From [Ruminococcus] lactaris ATCC 29176 (GTDB lineage Bacteria > Bacillota > Clostridia > Lachnospirales > Lachnospiraceae), in the NCBI RefSeq assembly GCF_025152405.1, contig NZ_CP102292.1, positions 2,480,001-2,544,000 on the forward strand: a stretch of 64,000 nucleotides of DNA, given 5' to 3'. The position numbers were made by a program, and so were the translations under genes. The stretch's first letter is position 1, and every line of letters begins with the position of its first letter. This document shows, piece after piece, positions 52,020 to 61,940 of the stretch. Under the pieces are notes generated by a model. The model searched no databases and was not told where the DNA came from. It saw nothing but the letters and a program-made list of their open reading frames with translations.

Positions 52020-53312
52020 TCACCCTACTTTCAGGCGAAACTTCTGTATCTCTTTTTCACTGGATACTTTCTCGATGATTCCACCGAGACTTCTCAGTTT
52101 TTCTTCAAATCTCTCATATCCACGCTGGATATAAACAATATCATCCACGATCGTAATACCGTCTGTTGCAAGTCCGGCAATACATAACGCTGCCCCTGCA
52201 CGAAGATCGGGTGCACTGACTCTGGCTGCTGAAAACTTCTCCACACCCTCGATCGTAGCAGAATTACCTTCCACCTTGATATTCGCTCCCATACGTGCAA
52301 GCTCATCAAGATACTTAAAGCGATTCTCAAAAATACTCTCTGTGATCGTACTTGTTCCACTTGCAAGTGCAAGTACTACACCGATCTGCGGCTGCATATC
52401 TGTAGGATACCCCGGATATGGAAGTGTCTTCACCTGCGTACTCTTCAGCCTGCCCTTTGCCACTACACGGACTGCATCGTCAAACTCTTCCACTTCACAG
52501 CCGATATCGATCAGCTTTGAAATGGTCGCGTCAAGATGCTTCGGGATCACATTCAGAACCGTCACATCTCCACGGGTCGCTGCTGCAGCAAACATAAATG
52601 TACCTGCCTCGATCTGATCCGGGATGATAGAATACTCTGCTTTATGAAGTGACTTCACTCCACGGATCTTGATCACATCCGTTCCTGCTCCTCTGATATT
52701 CGCTCCCATACTGTTCAGGAAGTTCGCCACATCTACTACATGAGGCTCTTTTGCAACATTCTCCATGATCGTGATACCATCAGCCATTGCTGCTGCCATC
52801 ATCACATTGATCGTAGCTCCAACCGTTACCACATCAAAATACAGATGCGTTCCTTTCAGATGCTCTGCCTCTGCAACGATCTTTCCGTACTCAATATCCA
52901 CATCTGCCCCTAAAGCCCGGAAACCTTTCAGATGTTGGTCGATCGGTCTGCTTCCGATATTGCAGCCTCCCGGAAGTGCCACTTCCGCTCTCTTGTACTT
53001 GCCCAGCAATGCTCCCAGAAGGTAATAGGATGCTCTTATCTTCTTTATATAATCATAATCAATGCTAAAATCTCCGATCGTGCTTCCGTTAATCTTCACC
53101 GTATGCCTGTCAATACGCTGAACCATAGCCCCGATCCCTTCGATGGCTTCCAGCATCACGTTAATATCATTCACATCCGGAAGGTTCTCGATCAATACCG
53201 GCTCATCTGCCATGATCGCTGCTGCAAGGATACCTAAAGCGGCATTCTTGGCACCACCAATCTCAACTTCCCCTACCAGCGGATTCCCGCCTTTTATGAT
53301 ATATTGTTCCAT
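52020..53312 (-). CDS. murA: UDP-N-acetylglucosamine 1-carboxyvinyltransferase
   Basis: A 430-residue MurA, the first committed step of peptidoglycan synthesis (PEP to UDP-GlcNAc). It has the two-domain inside-out barrel, and the active-site cysteine is in PGGCNIGSRPIDQHLKGFRA (Cys, not the fosfomycin-resistant Asp). The C-terminal block is GYPTDMQPQIGVVLALASGT. The start at 53,312 follows GAGGTG. Confidence 0.95.
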   Translation of the reverse strand: MEQYIIKGGNPLVGEVEIGGAKNAALGILAAAIMADEPVLIENLPDVNDINVMLEAIEGIGAMVQRIDRHTVKINGSTIGDFSIDYDYIKKIRASYYLLGALLGKYKRAEVALPGGCNIGSRPIDQHLKGFRALGADVDIEYGKIVAEAEHLKGTHLYFDVVTVGATINVMMAAAMADGITIMENVAKEPHVVDVANFLNSMGANIRGAGTDVIKIRGVKSLHKAEYSIIPDQIEAGTFMFAAAATRGDVTVLNVIPKHLDATISKLIDIGCEVEEFDDAVRVVAKGRLKSTQVKTLPYPGYPTDMQPQIGVVLALASGTSTITESIFENRFKYLDELARMGANIKVEGNSATIEGVEKFSAARVSAPDLRAGAALCIAGLATDGITIVDDIVYIQRGYERFEEKLRSLGGIIEKVSSEKEIQKFRLKVG

Positions 53313-53541
53313 TTCACACCTCAATAATCTTATTTTATTATCTCCCCATAAGTCAATGCATACCGTCCACAGCCTGCTGCCGCATTCCCCAAGTCCCTGC
53401 TGCCCGCCCCCTCAAGACGGGTGCCATCGTTCACTGCAAATATATAGCAGGAACTCTTAACGGTCTATTCCATATATAATTATACCACAAAATCGTGCTT
53501 TATGGAATCCCTTTTTTCCGGTGCATCATTCCCGCTGCTTT

Positions 53542-54048
53542 TCAGGCTTCTCCCTCAACTACCCGGATCACATTATCGATCGTCTCTTCGATCTGACAGC
53601 CATCCTCATCAATCGTGATATCCGCATACTTTTCAAAATAACCCACACGCTCATCATACAGATTTTTCAATGTCTGTCCTTCTTTCAGCACGACCCCTCT
53701 TTTTTTCGGATTTCTGATCCTCTTCTTTATTGTCTGATAAGAAGCCTTCAGATATACAATCTTTCCGATCTCTTTAAAATGTTCCATTGCTTCTTCACAG
53801 TAAATAACACTTCCGCCCGGTGAGATCACTGCATTCTCACACTGAATATCCCGGTTGACCTGATTCTCGATCTTAAGGAATCCGTCATCTCCCACCTCTG
53901 CAATGATCTCCCGGAGCAGCTTTCCTTCTTGTTCCTGTATCAGAAGGTCTGAATCAATAAAGTTCATTCCAAGCCTCTTGGCAACTACAATACCGACCGT
54001 ACTTTTCCCTACAGCCGGCATCCCGATAAATATAAGATTTTCTTTCAT
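53542..54048 (-). CDS. aroK: Shikimate kinase
   Basis: A 168-residue P-loop kinase. Walker A is IGMPAVGKSTVG, the shikimate-binding Asp-rich strand is MNFIDSDLLIQEQEG with FLKIENQVN, Walker B-like is VISPGGSVIYCEEAM, and the lid is RGVVLKEGQTLKNLYDERVG. It phosphorylates shikimate in aromatic amino acid synthesis. It is separated from murA by a 230-bp gap without other features. The sequence is somewhat divergent, so another small kinase is possible. Confidence 0.85.
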   Translation of the reverse strand: MKENLIFIGMPAVGKSTVGIVVAKRLGMNFIDSDLLIQEQEGKLLREIIAEVGDDGFLKIENQVNRDIQCENAVISPGGSVIYCEEAMEHFKEIGKIVYLKASYQTIKKRIRNPKKRGVVLKEGQTLKNLYDERVGYFEKYADITIDEDGCQIEETIDNVIRVVEGEA

Positions 54049-54109
54049 ATGTATTCTGTCCCTTCCTCCCGGTCACGCTCTTCCTTTTCAGGACTGTTAT
54101 CTATAATAT

Positions 54110-54303
54110 GATGTTGGGGTCAAAAGCCCCCAACTATGATGCCTACGGATTGTTCCGTGCGTTGCACTCCCACAATCCTCCCAATTATTCGCATATCGTG
54201 GGATTGTCATCCCACTTTTAGGCTCATATTGGGGCGGGTCCCAAGGCCTTTCATCCACTTATGAGCAAGCTCATGTGGATTTAGACCTTTTGACCCTGGC
54301 ATC
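54110..54303. repeat. 194-bp inverted-repeat element (MITE-like)
   Basis: The ends are 17-bp inverted repeats: GATGTTGGGGTCAAAAG on the left and CTTTTGACCCTGGCATC on the right (two mismatches). Inside are strong hairpins: GTGGGAT/ATCCCAC with a short loop, and ATCCAC..ATGAG with CTCATGTGGAT. There is no coding capacity. It fills most of the 330-bp gap between aroK and the next gene. Partial relatives lie at 51,943 and in the bioB leader. It could be a small non-autonomous transposon or a repetitive structured RNA. Confidence 0.65.
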
Positions 54304-54380
54304 TATATATAAGCGGATTATAGCACATAATTCATATTTCATACAAGTATACCGCCCGGCTGATCCTCCGTTTAAACGGT

Positions 54381-54767
54381 CTAAAAACTGCCGTTTATAT
54401 AAAATTGATTCCGTGTCCTGCGATTCCGGCATCTTTGATTGTACAATTCCTGATATAACATAAGCTCGATCATATCTTTCAACTGTGCATTTTTTTCAAT
54501 TTCAAGATATCTTTCCTCATTTTTTCTTACATTTTCATAAATTCTTCCGCACATCAGCTGTAATTGCAGCCGGTCCGGATACTCATCATAGATGACACTG
54601 TTCCCATATTCCATCCGGTCACACTCCTCTTCTATATAAGGAAGAATCCTCTTTGCAAGAGCCGGATAAAGACTCTTCATATACTCCAGATCCATTCTCT
54701 CCACCCGTTCATCATCATAAGCAAGCGGCATCGGATAAGCCATATAATAAGGCAGTTTCTGATTCAT
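54381..54767 (-). CDS. Conserved protein of unknown function
   Basis: A 128-residue protein starting NQKLPYYMAYPMPLAYDDER, with MKSLYPALAKRILPYIEEEC and DRMEYGNSVIYDEYPDRLQL. It is rich in Tyr, Met and charged residues, with no signal peptide or membrane helix. I recall similar proteins across Lachnospiraceae but no assigned role; a spore-coat or cell-surface link has no evidence here. The start at 54,767 follows GGGAG. It is transcribed alone. Confidence 0.7.
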   Translation of the reverse strand: MNQKLPYYMAYPMPLAYDDERVERMDLEYMKSLYPALAKRILPYIEEECDRMEYGNSVIYDEYPDRLQLQLMCGRIYENVRKNEERYLEIEKNAQLKDMIELMLYQELYNQRCRNRRTRNQFYINGSF

Positions 54768-54921
54768 TTCATTCACTCCCGGTCTGACATTATATTTCAC
54801 TATATGCAAAATACAGCCAAAGGTTCTTTTGTGCCGACGAGGCGATTTTAGGCAGAATCACTGCTAATGCCCGGCTGCTCTATTTTACACAACAGGCAAA
54901 GGAAATAAAAAGGGGAAAGCC

Positions 54922-55554
54922 TTATTCGCTCTCCCGTAAAATATTCAATATCTCAAGTCTTGTTCCGCCAAGTCCGATCACATCATCCTTCTGGATCACT
55001 ACCGGCCTTGTCACCGCTTCCCCGTTCAGATAAGTTCCGTTCCTTGATCCTTCATCTTTCAGATATAACTTATCGCCTCTGTGAACGATCACACAATGCT
55101 TCTTGGATACTCTTCCATCTTCTGATAATGAAAGATATCTTTCATAGCCCTGTCCCGACTCTGCTCTTCCGATCCCAATATTACTGTAAAAAATAAAACT
55201 GTACTTTGTCCACGAATCCAGATCTTCCAGGATTACTTTCCACTGGCGGCGTTTCTTCTGCTCTTTTCTCTGCTCTGCCTGTGCCCTGCGTGCTTCTTCC
55301 CGGCGTGCCTGTGCATACTGCTGCCGCCCGTTCTCTGCACCCTGGCTGCTCTGCGGTCTGCCATCTGCTCTTTTCCGTCTGTCTCCCGGCTGCTGTGCTT
55401 CTTCTGCATCTGCCGGTTTCTTCCTCTTTTTCTTTCTGGCTTCCGCCCGCTTTGCGGCCTCCTCTGCCTTATTTTTCTTTATACTGAAAAATGTTCCGCT
55501 CAGTAATGCAATACATCCGATCACCAGTACTGCCATTACGATCCAATACCACAT
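54922..55554 (-). CDS. Membrane-anchored FHA-domain protein
   Basis: A 210-residue protein. An N-terminal transmembrane helix (WIVMAVLVIGCIALLSGTFF) is followed by a highly charged Lys/Arg/Ala/Gln-rich coiled or disordered linker (~25-100). The C-terminal FHA domain (~115-205) has GIGRAESGQGYERYLSLSED, SKKHCVIV and GSRNGTYLNGEAV. FHA domains bind phosphothreonine, so it probably reports Ser/Thr kinase signals at the membrane. No kinase is adjacent. Confidence 0.88.
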   Translation of the reverse strand: MWYWIVMAVLVIGCIALLSGTFFSIKKNKAEEAAKRAEARKKKRKKPADAEEAQQPGDRRKRADGRPQSSQGAENGRQQYAQARREEARRAQAEQRKEQKKRRQWKVILEDLDSWTKYSFIFYSNIGIGRAESGQGYERYLSLSEDGRVSKKHCVIVHRGDKLYLKDEGSRNGTYLNGEAVTRPVVIQKDDVIGLGGTRLEILNILRESE

Positions 55555-55706
55555 ACGAATTTCTCCTTCCCATTCTAAATTTAAATGGTACTATATTTTT
55601 TGCTGTACGGCAAGCATTATATGACTTTTCTGTCGAAAAATGTCAGATTCTTCCTTCTGAATCTTTCAGAAAAAGCCTGAATTGGGTATACATTTTTCTA
55701 ACTTCT

Positions 55707-55715
55707 TGGTATGAT
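55707..55715 (+). promoter_or_regulatory. Extended -10 promoter of map
   Basis: TGG directly before TATGAT (55,710-55,715), with a weak -35 (TATACA) 17 nt upstream. Confidence 0.5.
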
Positions 55716-55786
55716 ATAGATTGTGAGAGTAAACTGCAACTAACTCATTGAACAGACCACAACAAAAAGAAAGAGGAGATCCTATC

Positions 55787-56650
55787 ATGGAAAGAAATGA
55801 ACCATGTTGGTGCGGCAGCGGCAAAAAATATAAAAAATGCCATATGCCCATCGATGAAAAAATACAGCTTCACGCAGACCACGGGGAGATCGTTCCGTCA
55901 AGAGCGATCCTCAAGACTCCTGCACAGATCGAAATGATCCGCAAAAGTGCTGATCTTAACACAGCGGTTCTGGATGAAGTAGCAAAGCACATCCGTATCG
56001 GAATGAGTACAGCCGAGATCGATGAAATTGTCTACCGTTTTACGACAGAGCATGGAGGAATCCCGGCACCTCTGAATTATCAGGGATTTCCGAAAAGCGT
56101 ATGCACTTCACTGAATAATGAGATCTGCCACGGAATCCCGGATGAAAATATCATTATCCAGGACGGAGATATTATTAATGTAGATGTTTCTACTATTTTA
56201 AATGGATATTTTTCAGATGCATCCCGGATGTTCAAGATGGGAAATGTCTCTGAACGTGCCGAACGTCTTGTACGCGTTACGGAAGAGTGTGTCCAGCGGG
56301 GACTTGCAGCCGCAAAGCCATGGGGACATCTGGGCGATATTGCCGATGCCATCAATACGCACGCACAGGCGAATGGTTATTCCGTTGTGGAAGAGATCGG
56401 TGGTCACGGGATCGGACTTGAATTTCACGAAGATCCTTTCGTAAGTTACGTTACACCAAAGGGAAGTGAGATGCTCCTCGTTCCGGGTATGATGTTTACC
56501 ATCGAGCCTATGATCAACGAAGGCAGTCCTGACTTTTTTGTGGACGAAGATAACGACTGGACAGTCTATACGATCGATGACGGTCTTTCCGCACAGATCG
56601 AGTACATGGTACTGGTAAAGGAAGACGGCATCGAAGTACTGACCAAATAA
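55787..56650 (+). CDS. map: Methionine aminopeptidase with SEC-C zinc motif
   Basis: A 287-residue type I methionine aminopeptidase that removes the initiator Met. The N-terminus carries a SEC-C metal-binding motif (NEPCWCGSGKKYKKCH, residues 3-18), as in SecA and in some map proteins, which may help ribosome docking. The pita-bread fold follows, with metal ligands in VDVSTILNGYFSDASRMF (two Asp), EEIGGHGIGLEFHEDPFVSY (His), MFTIEPMINEG (Glu) and SAQIEYMVLV (Glu). The start at 55,787 follows GAGGAG at 9 nt. Confidence 0.95.
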   Translation: MERNEPCWCGSGKKYKKCHMPIDEKIQLHADHGEIVPSRAILKTPAQIEMIRKSADLNTAVLDEVAKHIRIGMSTAEIDEIVYRFTTEHGGIPAPLNYQGFPKSVCTSLNNEICHGIPDENIIIQDGDIINVDVSTILNGYFSDASRMFKMGNVSERAERLVRVTEECVQRGLAAAKPWGHLGDIADAINTHAQANGYSVVEEIGGHGIGLEFHEDPFVSYVTPKGSEMLLVPGMMFTIEPMINEGSPDFFVDEDNDWTVYTIDDGLSAQIEYMVLVKEDGIEVLTK

Positions 56651-56794
56651 TAAATGCCCTGTCGAAACTCGCCCTGCGTGTTTTTTTGTGTCTTAACATT
56701 TACTAAAAATTTTAAAATTTTTACTTATTTTATGGTAAATTATCACAAGAAATAGTATGATGAAATGGAAGTATTATGAAAGAGAGGGCTTTAT

Positions 56795-57934
56795 ATGAAA
56801 CAAGATAACATGTTGGCTATGATTTTAGCGGGAGGACGTGGTACAAGGCTTCACGACCTGACAAAAAAAGTGGCCAAACCGGCCGTTTCATATGGCGGAA
56901 AATATCGTATTATTGACTTTCCACTCAGCAACTGTGCAAATAGTGGTATTGACATTGTCGGTGTCCTCACTCAGTATGAATCTGTTCTCCTCAACAGCTA
57001 TGCTGCTGCAGGAAGAAGATGGGGACTTGATGCAAAAGATAGTGGAGTTTACATACTTCCTCCTCGTGAGAAAGCAGATACAGGACTTGATGTATACAGA
57101 GGAACTGCCGATGCGATCTCCCAGAATATCGACTTTATTGATTCCTATTCACCGGAGTACCTCCTGATTCTTTCCGGAGATCATATTTACAAAATGGATT
57201 ACGATAAGATGCTTGAGTACCACAAGGCAAATCACGCAGATGCAACGATTGCGGTGATTGAAGTACCAATGAAAGAAGCCAGCCGTTTTGGTATCATGAA
57301 TACAAATGAGACAGGCCGTATCGTAGAATTTGAAGAAAAACCCGAGAAACCAAAGAGTAACCTTGCATCCATGGGTATTTATATCTTTAACTGGAAACTT
57401 CTTCGCAAGATGCTTCTCGCTGATATGAAGAATCCTGAATCCAGTCATGATTTCGGTAAAGATATTATCCCGACCATGCTCGCAGATGAAAAGACGCTTT
57501 TCGCCTATAAATTCAAAGGCTACTGGAAAGATGTAGGAACCATTGATTCCCTCTGGGAGGCAAATATGGATCTTCTGAGCAAGAACAATGCATTGGATCT
57601 GAACGATTCTTCCTGGAAGATCTATACAGAAGATGTCACTGCTCTTCCACAGTTTGTCGGTGCCGATGCTGATATTGACAGAGCTTTCATCACACAGGGA
57701 TGTGTCATTAACGGAACTGTTAAGAACTCAGTACTCTTTACAGGTGTAAAAGTTGCTACAGGTGCAAAAGTCATTGACAGCGTCCTGATGCCGGGCGTTG
57801 AGGTGGCTGAAGGTGCAGTCGTAACCCGTGCACTTGTTGCCGATAAGGTAAAGATCGGAAAGAATGCCGTAGTCGGCAGTGCAGACAGTGAGAATATCGA
57901 ACTGGTTGCAAAACGTGTAAAGGGGGAAGAGTAA
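56795..57934 (+). CDS. glgC: Glucose-1-phosphate adenylyltransferase, catalytic subunit
   Basis: A 379-residue ADP-glucose pyrophosphorylase. It has the nucleotide-binding start [20 protein letters not shown], the catalytic/substrate block [40 protein letters not shown] and a C-terminal left-handed beta-helix with hexapeptide-like repeats. It activates glucose for glycogen. GlgD, its non-catalytic partner, starts 1 nt after the stop, so the two subunits are co-translated. Confidence 0.95.
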   Translation: MKQDNMLAMILAGGRGTRLHDLTKKVAKPAVSYGGKYRIIDFPLSNCANSGIDIVGVLTQYESVLLNSYAAAGRRWGLDAKDSGVYILPPREKADTGLDVYRGTADAISQNIDFIDSYSPEYLLILSGDHIYKMDYDKMLEYHKANHADATIAVIEVPMKEASRFGIMNTNETGRIVEFEEKPEKPKSNLASMGIYIFNWKLLRKMLLADMKNPESSHDFGKDIIPTMLADEKTLFAYKFKGYWKDVGTIDSLWEANMDLLSKNNALDLNDSSWKIYTEDVTALPQFVGADADIDRAFITQGCVINGTVKNSVLFTGVKVATGAKVIDSVLMPGVEVAEGAVVTRALVADKVKIGKNAVVGSADSENIELVAKRVKGEE

Positions 57935-57935
57935 G

Positions 57936-59051
57936 ATGAGTAAAGCATTTGGAATTATTAACTTTGCAAGAAATGACGTACATGTAAGTGGTATGCTGGA
58001 TTATCGTCCGATCGGAGCTTTTTCTTTCCTCGGAAGATACCGTGTGATCGACTTTCCTATTTCCAATATGAGTAACAGTGGTATTGATGTCATGCAGGTG
58101 TATGTCCGCAGAAAACCCCGTTCCCTTGTAGAACATCTCGGAACAGGACGTCATTATAACATCAACTCCAAGCGTGGAAAGCTGAATATCCTTTTTGCAG
58201 AGACGATTGAAGAGAACAATGTCTACAATACAGATATCGCTGCATATATTGAAAACCTTGACTGCTTTGATGAGATTGATTCCGAATATGTTATCCTCGC
58301 ACCAAGCTATATGGTTTACACAGCAGATTATAATACATTCCTTCAGACTCATATCGAGTCCGGTGCAGATATCACACTGATGTATCACAGTGTAGACAAT
58401 GCAAAGGATCATTTCCTGAACTGCCATGCACTGGATATCAACAAGCAGAAGGGTGTTCTCTCCATCGAGCCAAACCATGGAAATACAAAGAGCAAAAATA
58501 TCTTCATGGATACTTATGTAATGAAGAAAACTCTGTTCCTTGAACTGGTTCAGAAAGCTCATAAGCTTTCTTCCATGTATACACTTGCTGATATCGTACG
58601 TGAAGAATGTGAAGAACTGGATGTTCGTGCTTATCCTCACCGTGGATTCTTTGCTACGATCACTGACTTCAACAGTTATTATGATGCAAATATGGAACTG
58701 ATCAACCTCAAGAAAGCAACAGATCTTTTCGATGATAACTGGCCGATCTACACCCGTACAAATGATTCCTGCCCGACGCAGTACTTTGATGGAAGTGAAG
58801 TGAAATCTTCCGTTATTTCCAACGGCTGCCTGATCGAGGGTACGATTGAAAATTCTGTTATCGGACGTGGCTGTATCATCAAAGAAGGAGCAGTTGTTAA
58901 GAATTGTGTCATCAATGCCGATGTAGTCATCGGAAAGGGTGTCCATGTTGAAAATCTTGTAATAGACAAGCATGCACGCCTGATCCGTGGAAAGCGTGTC
59001 ATCGCAGCACCAGAAAAACCGGGATATATCAAGCGTGGCGACCGCCTGTAG
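57936..59051 (+). CDS. glgD: GlgD, regulatory subunit of ADP-glucose pyrophosphorylase
   Basis: A 371-residue GlgC homologue. The nucleotide loop GGRGTR is replaced by NDVHVSGMLDYRPIG, as in Firmicutes GlgD, and the subunit is thought to be regulatory with low activity alone. The C-terminal beta-helix is kept (GCLIEGTIENSVIGRGCIIK). It forms a GlgC2D2 complex. A terminator follows. Confidence 0.95.
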   Translation: MSKAFGIINFARNDVHVSGMLDYRPIGAFSFLGRYRVIDFPISNMSNSGIDVMQVYVRRKPRSLVEHLGTGRHYNINSKRGKLNILFAETIEENNVYNTDIAAYIENLDCFDEIDSEYVILAPSYMVYTADYNTFLQTHIESGADITLMYHSVDNAKDHFLNCHALDINKQKGVLSIEPNHGNTKSKNIFMDTYVMKKTLFLELVQKAHKLSSMYTLADIVREECEELDVRAYPHRGFFATITDFNSYYDANMELINLKKATDLFDDNWPIYTRTNDSCPTQYFDGSEVKSSVISNGCLIEGTIENSVIGRGCIIKEGAVVKNCVINADVVIGKGVHVENLVIDKHARLIRGKRVIAAPEKPGYIKRGDRL

Positions 59052-59130
59052 GGCAACTTTGATCCATTGATCATTTATAAAGATTATTTTGTCAGCAAGA
59101 CTTTTGTCTTTACATAATAAACCTTCCAAA

Positions 59131-59175
59131 GAAACCCGCTGCTTCATGGAACTTCCATCGCAGCGGGTTTCTCAT
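59131..59175. terminator. Terminator between glgD and coaX
   Basis: AAACCCGCTGC/GCAGCGGGTTT with an inner ATGGAA/TTCCAT pair; used by the plus-strand glg operon and possibly by coaX. Confidence 0.85.
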
Positions 59176-59178
59176 AAT

Positions 59179-59973
59179 TTATCTCTTTTCTTCTCTACTC
59201 TTTTGAACTTTCCGATTCTTTCTGTAAATAACCGCCAGTCCTTTCAACAACAGATCATCATCCAAAATAATCTCTCTCTTACAATGCGGCACAATCTTCT
59301 TCGCAAGTCCGCCTGTCGCAATCACGGTGGCCTCCCCTTCCAGCTCATCCTGCAGTCTGTCAATAATTCCATCGATCGCTGCGGCACTGCTGTAGATAAT
59401 TCCACTCTTCATGCATTCTACCGTATTCTTTCCTATGATATTCTCCGGTGCTTCAATCCCAATCCCTCCAAGCTGGGATGCACGAGCCGTCAGTGAATCC
59501 AGTGACACTCCGATTCCCGGATAGATCATTCCTCCGATATAATTTTTATTTTTGTCAATCACACTGACTGTATTGGCTGTTCCAAGATCCAGGATCAGAA
59601 GCGGTACAGGATATTCTGCGATCCCGGCTACTGCATTCACAACCAGATCACTTCCAAGCTGTGCCGGATTATCCATACGGATATTGAGTCCCGTCTTAAT
59701 CCCTGCTCCTACTACCAGCACTTCTTTCTTGAGGATCTTTTCAACTGCAAGCTTTACAATATTCGTGATCTGCGGAACAACTGAGGAAACGATCCCGCCC
59801 TCTATATCACTTCTGTGAATATGATAGATATCCAATACATTTTTAATATCGATCGCATATTCCAGTTCGGTCTTCGTACGCACTGTGGACAGACGTTCCA
59901 CAAATAAACATTCATCCCCGTCGATACATCCCAGTACAATATTTGTATTTCCTACATCAATCGCTAATATCAT
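59179..59973 (-). CDS. coaX: Type III pantothenate kinase
   Basis: A 264-residue ASKHA-fold kinase that phosphorylates pantothenate in the first step of CoA synthesis. It has phosphate loop 1 MILAIDVGNTNIVLG, NPAQLGSDLVVNAVAG, the second phosphate motif LDLGTANTVSVID and the adenosine motif VIATGGLAKK. Its start overlaps the end of coaBC by 17 bp, so the two CoA steps are coupled. Confidence 0.94.
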   Translation of the reverse strand: MILAIDVGNTNIVLGCIDGDECLFVERLSTVRTKTELEYAIDIKNVLDIYHIHRSDIEGGIVSSVVPQITNIVKLAVEKILKKEVLVVGAGIKTGLNIRMDNPAQLGSDLVVNAVAGIAEYPVPLLILDLGTANTVSVIDKNKNYIGGMIYPGIGVSLDSLTARASQLGGIGIEAPENIIGKNTVECMKSGIIYSSAAAIDGIIDRLQDELEGEATVIATGGLAKKIVPHCKREIILDDDLLLKGLAVIYRKNRKVQKSREEKR

Positions 59974-61177
59974 TTTTCTCCTGCCCCTCTCTGAAACTCA
60001 GGATACGGTCAAGGATCTCTGCCGCTGTATCCTCTTTTGACATCTTGCCGAGCTGCTCATCCCGATCCTTCGTGATAATCGTTACAATGTTCGTATCACC
60101 ACCGAATCCGGCACCTTCCACCTTCAGGCTGTTCGCAACGATCATATCCAGGTTCTTTTTCTGCAATTTCCCACGGGAATTTTCAAGCATATGCTCCGTC
60201 TCCATGGAAAATCCGCAGAGGAACTGTTCTTCTTTCTTATGCATTCCAAGATAAGCTAAAATATCGTCCGTACGCTCCAGCTCCAGTGACAGATTGTCTC
60301 CCTTCTTCTTTACTTTCTCATCACTGATATATTTCGGACGGTAATCTGCCACAGCCGCCGCTTTTATGATGATATCCTGTTCAGCAGCCCGTCCTGTCAC
60401 TTCATCAAACATCTCCTTCGCTGTCGTAACCGGCACAACCTTCACAAACTCCGGCTTCTTCAGTGCTGACGGTCCTGTGACAAGCGTAACCTCTGCACCT
60501 CTCTGCATGCAGACCCGTGCGATCGCATATCCCATCCGTCCCGTAGAATGATTCGTGATATAACGAACCGGATCTACCGCCTCCTGCGTCGGTCCTGCGG
60601 TCACAAGAACTTTCAGTCCTCTCATGTCCTTTTCCCGTGCCACTTCCTTTAAAATATACTCTAAAAGAAGCTCCGGCTCAGGCATCTTTCCTGCCCCTGT
60701 ATCTCCACACGCAAGATAGCCGACTGCCGGTGAGATTACTTCATAACCATAATATTCCAGTTTTTTCAGATTATCCTGCACGATGGGATTCTCGAACATA
60801 TTCGTATTCATTGCCGGTGCAATGATCTTTCTGCATCTGCATGCCATCACCGTTGTTGTCAGCATATCATCCGCAATTCCACCGGCAATCTTCCCGATCA
60901 CATTCGCACTTGCAGGTGCGAGCATGACAACATCTGCCTTTTTCGCCAACGATACATGCTCCACACTATATTGAAAATTCCGGTCAAACGTATCAACCAG
61001 ACATTTATTTCCCGTCAGCGTCTCAAACGTGATCGGATTGATAAAGTTCGTGGCATTCTGCGTCATCAGCACATGCACATCTGCGTCCAGCTTCTTTAAT
61101 GCACTGGCAAGCGATGCGATCTTGTATGCTGCAATACTTCCCGATACGCCTAACAGAACTGTCTTCCCCTTCAGCAT
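59957..61177 (-). CDS. coaBC: Bifunctional phosphopantothenoylcysteine synthetase/decarboxylase
   Basis: A 406-residue fusion. The N-terminal CoaC flavoprotein decarboxylase domain (~1-185) has LGVSGSIAAYKIASL, the catalytic His in VEHVSLAKKADVVMLAPASA and PAMNTNMFENP. The C-terminal CoaB domain (~190-400) has VLVTAGPTQEAVDPVRYITN, HSTGRMG and AVADYRPKYISDEKVKKKGD. It converts phosphopantothenate to phosphopantetheine and, with coaX next to it, gives three successive CoA steps. Confidence 0.96.
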   Translation of the reverse strand: MLKGKTVLLGVSGSIAAYKIASLASALKKLDADVHVLMTQNATNFINPITFETLTGNKCLVDTFDRNFQYSVEHVSLAKKADVVMLAPASANVIGKIAGGIADDMLTTTVMACRCRKIIAPAMNTNMFENPIVQDNLKKLEYYGYEVISPAVGYLACGDTGAGKMPEPELLLEYILKEVAREKDMRGLKVLVTAGPTQEAVDPVRYITNHSTGRMGYAIARVCMQRGAEVTLVTGPSALKKPEFVKVVPVTTAKEMFDEVTGRAAEQDIIIKAAAVADYRPKYISDEKVKKKGDNLSLELERTDDILAYLGMHKKEEQFLCGFSMETEHMLENSRGKLQKKNLDMIVANSLKVEGAGFGGDTNIVTIITKDRDEQLGKMSKEDTAAEILDRILSFREGQEKNDISD

Positions 61178-61395
61178 CGAGTTTTCCTCCTTTTGTCCGC
61201 CTCTTCCAATATTTACGCTTTATTATAGGGCATTGAATATGAAAAATCAACGGCTGTGTATAAAACTCCCTTCCCAGGGAATGCTGTTACTGTTCCTGAA
61301 TTTTCTGCTGGTGAAGATCTCTTTCTGTCGCAGATCCAGAATCAGAAACAGCAGTCAATATCAGTAAATCAACAAATCACAGGAGGTTTTTATCC

Positions 61396-61827
61396 ATGGA
61401 CGAACAGACCCGTAAACTTTTAGAAGAGTGTACATCAGGATGCAAAATGGCTGTCAGCAGTATTCAGCAGATCCTTGAATTTACTCAGGACTCAGCACTC
61501 CAGAAAATATTGAACAAATACATCGAACAGCATACACACCTGCAGCAGACAGCAGAAAGCCAGTTGTCAGCAGACGGTTTTGAGCCAAAAGATCCGGGAA
61601 TGCTTGCTTCAGCATTTTCCTGGTTTACAACAGAAATCAAGCTGGGCATGAACTCTGATAATTCTGAGATTGCCAAGGTTCTGATCGATGGATGCAGTAT
61701 GGGGATCAAAACCCTGGGCGAGCGTGCCAATACACTCTGCCAGGCAGATAAAAGTGCTGATTCCATTGCCCGCAGGATCATAAAACTTGAAGAAGAAATG
61801 ATCCGTGAACTGGAGCCGTTTTTATAA
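61396..61827 (+). CDS. Small helical protein, DUF2383/ferritin-like
   Basis: A 143-residue all-helical protein (RKLLEECTSGCKMAVSSIQQ, then ILNKYIEQHTHLQQTAESQL, SAFSWFTTEIKLGMNSDNSE and SIARRIIKLEEEMIRELEPF). The pattern suggests a four-helix bundle like DUF2383/PA2169-type proteins. Metal ligands are not convincing, so a true ferritin role is unlikely. GGAGG lies 9 nt before the ATG. Similar proteins occur in spore-forming Clostridia, but the function is unknown. Confidence 0.7.
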   Translation: MDEQTRKLLEECTSGCKMAVSSIQQILEFTQDSALQKILNKYIEQHTHLQQTAESQLSADGFEPKDPGMLASAFSWFTTEIKLGMNSDNSEIAKVLIDGCSMGIKTLGERANTLCQADKSADSIARRIIKLEEEMIRELEPFL

Positions 61828-61940
61828 CTTGTCCAATCCTCGCCTTTCCGATATAATATAATTTGGAGGATTTTATATTATGATATGCAAATGACGAATC
61901 GTTTTTTGTTATATCTGACTAAGGAAAGAGAGGAAAAAGT

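Noticed and set aside
57771..59147. A 458-codon open frame on the minus strand opposite glgD and the end of glgC
   Set aside because: It is the antisense shadow of two certain genes: odd composition rich in Ile, Cys and His, no ribosome site and no domain.
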